Below, piece after piece: positions 21,736-22,835 of a stretch of DNA of 22,835 nucleotides (within the stretch, counting starts at the first letter, position 1; each line of letters begins with the position of its first letter). The stretch spans positions 1 through 22,835 of the forward strand of contig CAYQBA010000067.1 in NCBI GenBank assembly GCA_964415605.1, written 5' to 3'. This DNA comes from UCB3 sp964415605 (GTDB taxonomy: Bacteria > Chloroflexota > Anaerolineae > Epilineales > Epilineaceae). The notes beneath the pieces were generated by a model that searched no databases, had not been told where the DNA came from, and worked only from the letters and a program-made list of their open reading frames with translations. Both the position numbers and the translations under genes were made by a program.

Positions 21736-21847
21736 GAAACGGATCACGAGGCGTTTCGCACAGACCGGACGGAGCTGTCGAATTCGGGTGCCGTCACGTC
21801 ACTATCGCATCTAGCGCGCATCGACAGAAAGTGCAACGATCGAGGAT

Positions 21848-21854
21848 GAGGTGG
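21848..21854 (+). promoter_or_regulatory. Ribosome binding site deciding the sigma-factor start
   Basis: GAGGTGG ends 5 nt before the ATG at 21860. A GTG at 21851 in the same frame, served by GAGG at 21842-21845, is an alternative adding three residues. I prefer the ATG. No convincing -35/-10 pair is seen for this gene in 21698-21850. Confidence 0.5.
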
Positions 21855-21859
21855 TTCCC

Positions 21860-22597
21860 ATGTCCGCTGCCCCTGTCACTGCCCACGACGACCGCCGGCC
21901 CGCGGGATCGGCGGCTTCGGCGTTCCTCGCGACCGATGGGGGCGGCGATCCGTCGGCCACCTCCGCCGACGATGTCGAGTCCGCCTTCCTCCGGCACGCC
22001 CCGGCGCTGCTGCGCTACCTCTACGTGCGGACGCGGCGCATCCAGGACGCGGAGGACCTGCTGGTCGACACCTTCATCCACGCCCGCCGCTACGGCAAGC
22101 CCATCCTGCAGCCCGGCGCCTGGCTCTACACCGTCGCGCGTCGCTGCGCCAACCGATTCCTCGACCATCGCCGCCGCGAGACGACGGTCGCCCCCACCGA
22201 CGAGCAAGGTGCGCTTTCCCTCGGCGACTCCGCGTCGCATGGCGGCGCGTTCGACCCCAGGGCGCCGGAGATCGTCGCCCTCCTGGCTCTGACCCAGGGT
22301 GACCGCGAGATCCTGCTGGCGCACGGGTTGGACGAATGCCCGATCGCTGAGGTCGCCGTGCTGCTCGGCATCGCCGAGGACGCGGCTTGGCAGCGCTGGC
22401 AGCGGGCGCGGAACCGCTACTTCGACCATCTGATGGCCGTGGGCGTCCGGCCATCCGAATCGTGGCGCCGCCCGCGTCGGGGCGACCGCGCTGCCGGCGC
22501 CGTGGGCGAGGTGGCCGCGATCTCTCCATCGGTCGCCGTCGTCCCACCAGCTGCAAGCTCTGCCGACGAGGAGGAGGGGCTCCGCCATGAGCTGTGA
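21860..22597 (+). CDS. ECF-type RNA polymerase sigma factor
   Basis: This 245-residue protein directs RNA polymerase to a specific promoter set, usually in response to an envelope or stress signal. Region 2 spans about residues 37-106: FLRHAPALLRYLYVRTRR, then DAEDLLVDTFIHA (core-binding and -10 melting), then GAWLYTVARRCANRFLDHRRR (region 2.4). Region 4 spans about 138-191, with LLALTQGDREILLAHGLDECPIAEVAVLLGI and WQRWQRARNRYFDHL forming the helix-turn-helix for the -35. Regions 1.1 and 3 are absent, as in ECF factors. A 36-residue Ala/Asp-rich N-terminal extension and a 54-residue Pro/Ala/acidic C-terminal tail are longer than usual (about 170-190 aa is typical). The stop codon overlaps the start of the anti-sigma gene by 11 nt, so the two are translationally coupled. 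Confidence 0.87.
   Translation: MSAAPVTAHDDRRPAGSAASAFLATDGGGDPSATSADDVESAFLRHAPALLRYLYVRTRRIQDAEDLLVDTFIHARRYGKPILQPGAWLYTVARRCANRFLDHRRRETTVAPTDEQGALSLGDSASHGGAFDPRAPEIVALLALTQGDREILLAHGLDECPIAEVAVLLGIAEDAAWQRWQRARNRYFDHLMAVGVRPSESWRRPRRGDRAAGAVGEVAAISPSVAVVPPAASSADEEEGLRHEL
22571..22579 (+). promoter_or_regulatory. Ribosome binding site of the anti-sigma gene
   Basis: GAGGAGGGG lies inside the end of the sigma-factor gene, 7 nt before the ATG at 22587. It is the strongest Shine-Dalgarno sequence in the window and supports translation of the overlapping reading frame. Confidence 0.7.
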
Positions 22598-22835
22598 AGC
22601 GTTCCAACGCCGGATCGCCGAGGCCGCCGCCGCCGACCTCCTCCCGGCCGACGTCGCGGCGCACGTCGCCGCGTGCGCCGCGTGCGCGCGGGCCGTGGCC
22701 GCCGAGCACCACGTGCGGGCCGTGCTCGCGGCCGCATCATGGCCCGACTCGCCGCTGGTGCACGACCTTGGGCGGCTGCGCGATCGCGCGGCCGCCCGCG
22801 AAGCGGCGCGGGCGCAGGTACGACGCGCTCGCGCC
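22587..22835 (+). CDS. Zinc-finger anti-sigma factor, N-terminal part (cut by window end)
   Basis: The first 83 codons are present and the frame stays open to the last base. The N-terminus holds the zinc-binding anti-sigma (ZAS) signature His-x3-Cys-x2-Cys at His26, Cys30 and Cys33 (HVAACAAC), with Cys3 as a possible further ligand, inside a short helical domain. In this family the N-terminal domain wraps around regions 2 and 4 of the partner sigma, and a membrane helix usually follows; that part would lie outside the window. The start overlaps the sigma-factor stop by 11 nt and has a strong ribosome binding site, the usual arrangement for a sigma/anti-sigma pair. After residue 60 the sequence is Ala/Arg-rich and helical. 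The exact family beyond the motif is not resolved. Confidence 0.78.
   Translation, partial: MSCEAFQRRIAEAAAADLLPADVAAHVAACAACARAVAAEHHVRAVLAAASWPDSPLVHDLGRLRDRAAAREAARAQVRRARA

Noticed and set aside
20018..21814. Plus-strand open frame of 598 codons opposite the propeller gene
   Set aside because: Its composition is Arg/Asp/Val-rich, whereas the minus strand shows seven regular YVTN-type repeats and a membrane segment.

Overview
The window is very GC-rich chromosomal DNA; by eye well above 65% GC, with coding third positions almost all G or C. It carries no mobile element, CRISPR array or RNA gene that I can see. The sequence suggests an uncultured high-GC bacterium, and I lean to Chloroflexota (Anaerolineae/Ardenticatenia-like). 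The reasons are a giant exported protein combining type-3 calcium repeats, FG-GAP, right-handed beta-helices, bacterial Ig-like, DUF11-like, PKD and FN3-like modules, and its short C-terminal Phe-Leu-Pro-Ala-Val tail, which resembles tails I recall on exported proteins of that phylum. This is inference; another high-GC phylum is not excluded.

Layout. Positions 1-148 hold an intrinsic-terminator-like hairpin and a 33-bp tandem duplication. An MFS efflux-type transporter (149-1453, minus) and a tRNA-dihydrouridine synthase (1654-2769, plus) diverge from a 200-bp region with two TACAAT-type -10 elements lying almost on the start codons. A perfect TATAAT precedes a single uninterrupted gene of 15.5 kb (2981-18496, plus, 5171 aa) that fills two thirds of the window. 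That gene ends in a strong hairpin. A near-consensus promoter with a structured leader of about 110 nt follows, then a group I cysteine desulfurase (18728-19909, plus). Convergent to it is a membrane-anchored seven-repeat YVTN/YncE-like beta-propeller protein (20165-21697, minus). Divergent from that is an ECF-type sigma factor (21860-22597, plus), which overlaps by 11 nt the start of a zinc-finger anti-sigma factor (22587 onward) cut by the window end.

How the genes relate. The dihydrouridine synthase and cysteine desulfurase are housekeeping tRNA-modification and sulfur-transfer functions. Each appears to have its own promoter and no operon partner here. The giant protein is the accessory element: a signal peptide, an N-terminal beta-rich domain, a two-helix membrane hairpin, two calcium-repeat blocks flanking a second group of hydrophobic segments, then about 3600 residues of beta modules. 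It looks like a cell-surface or extracellular structural/adhesive protein. The sigma/anti-sigma pair is a typical envelope or stress-signalling module. The divergent propeller gene is a candidate target or partner, but the sequence does not prove it.

The most unusual features are the giant protein's architecture (a propeller-like block apparently nested inside its first beta-helix, and hydrophobic clusters in the interior of an otherwise exported protein) and a short stretch of aberrant codon use with a C6G6 palindrome inside the gene. I did not find a clearly new multi-gene system.
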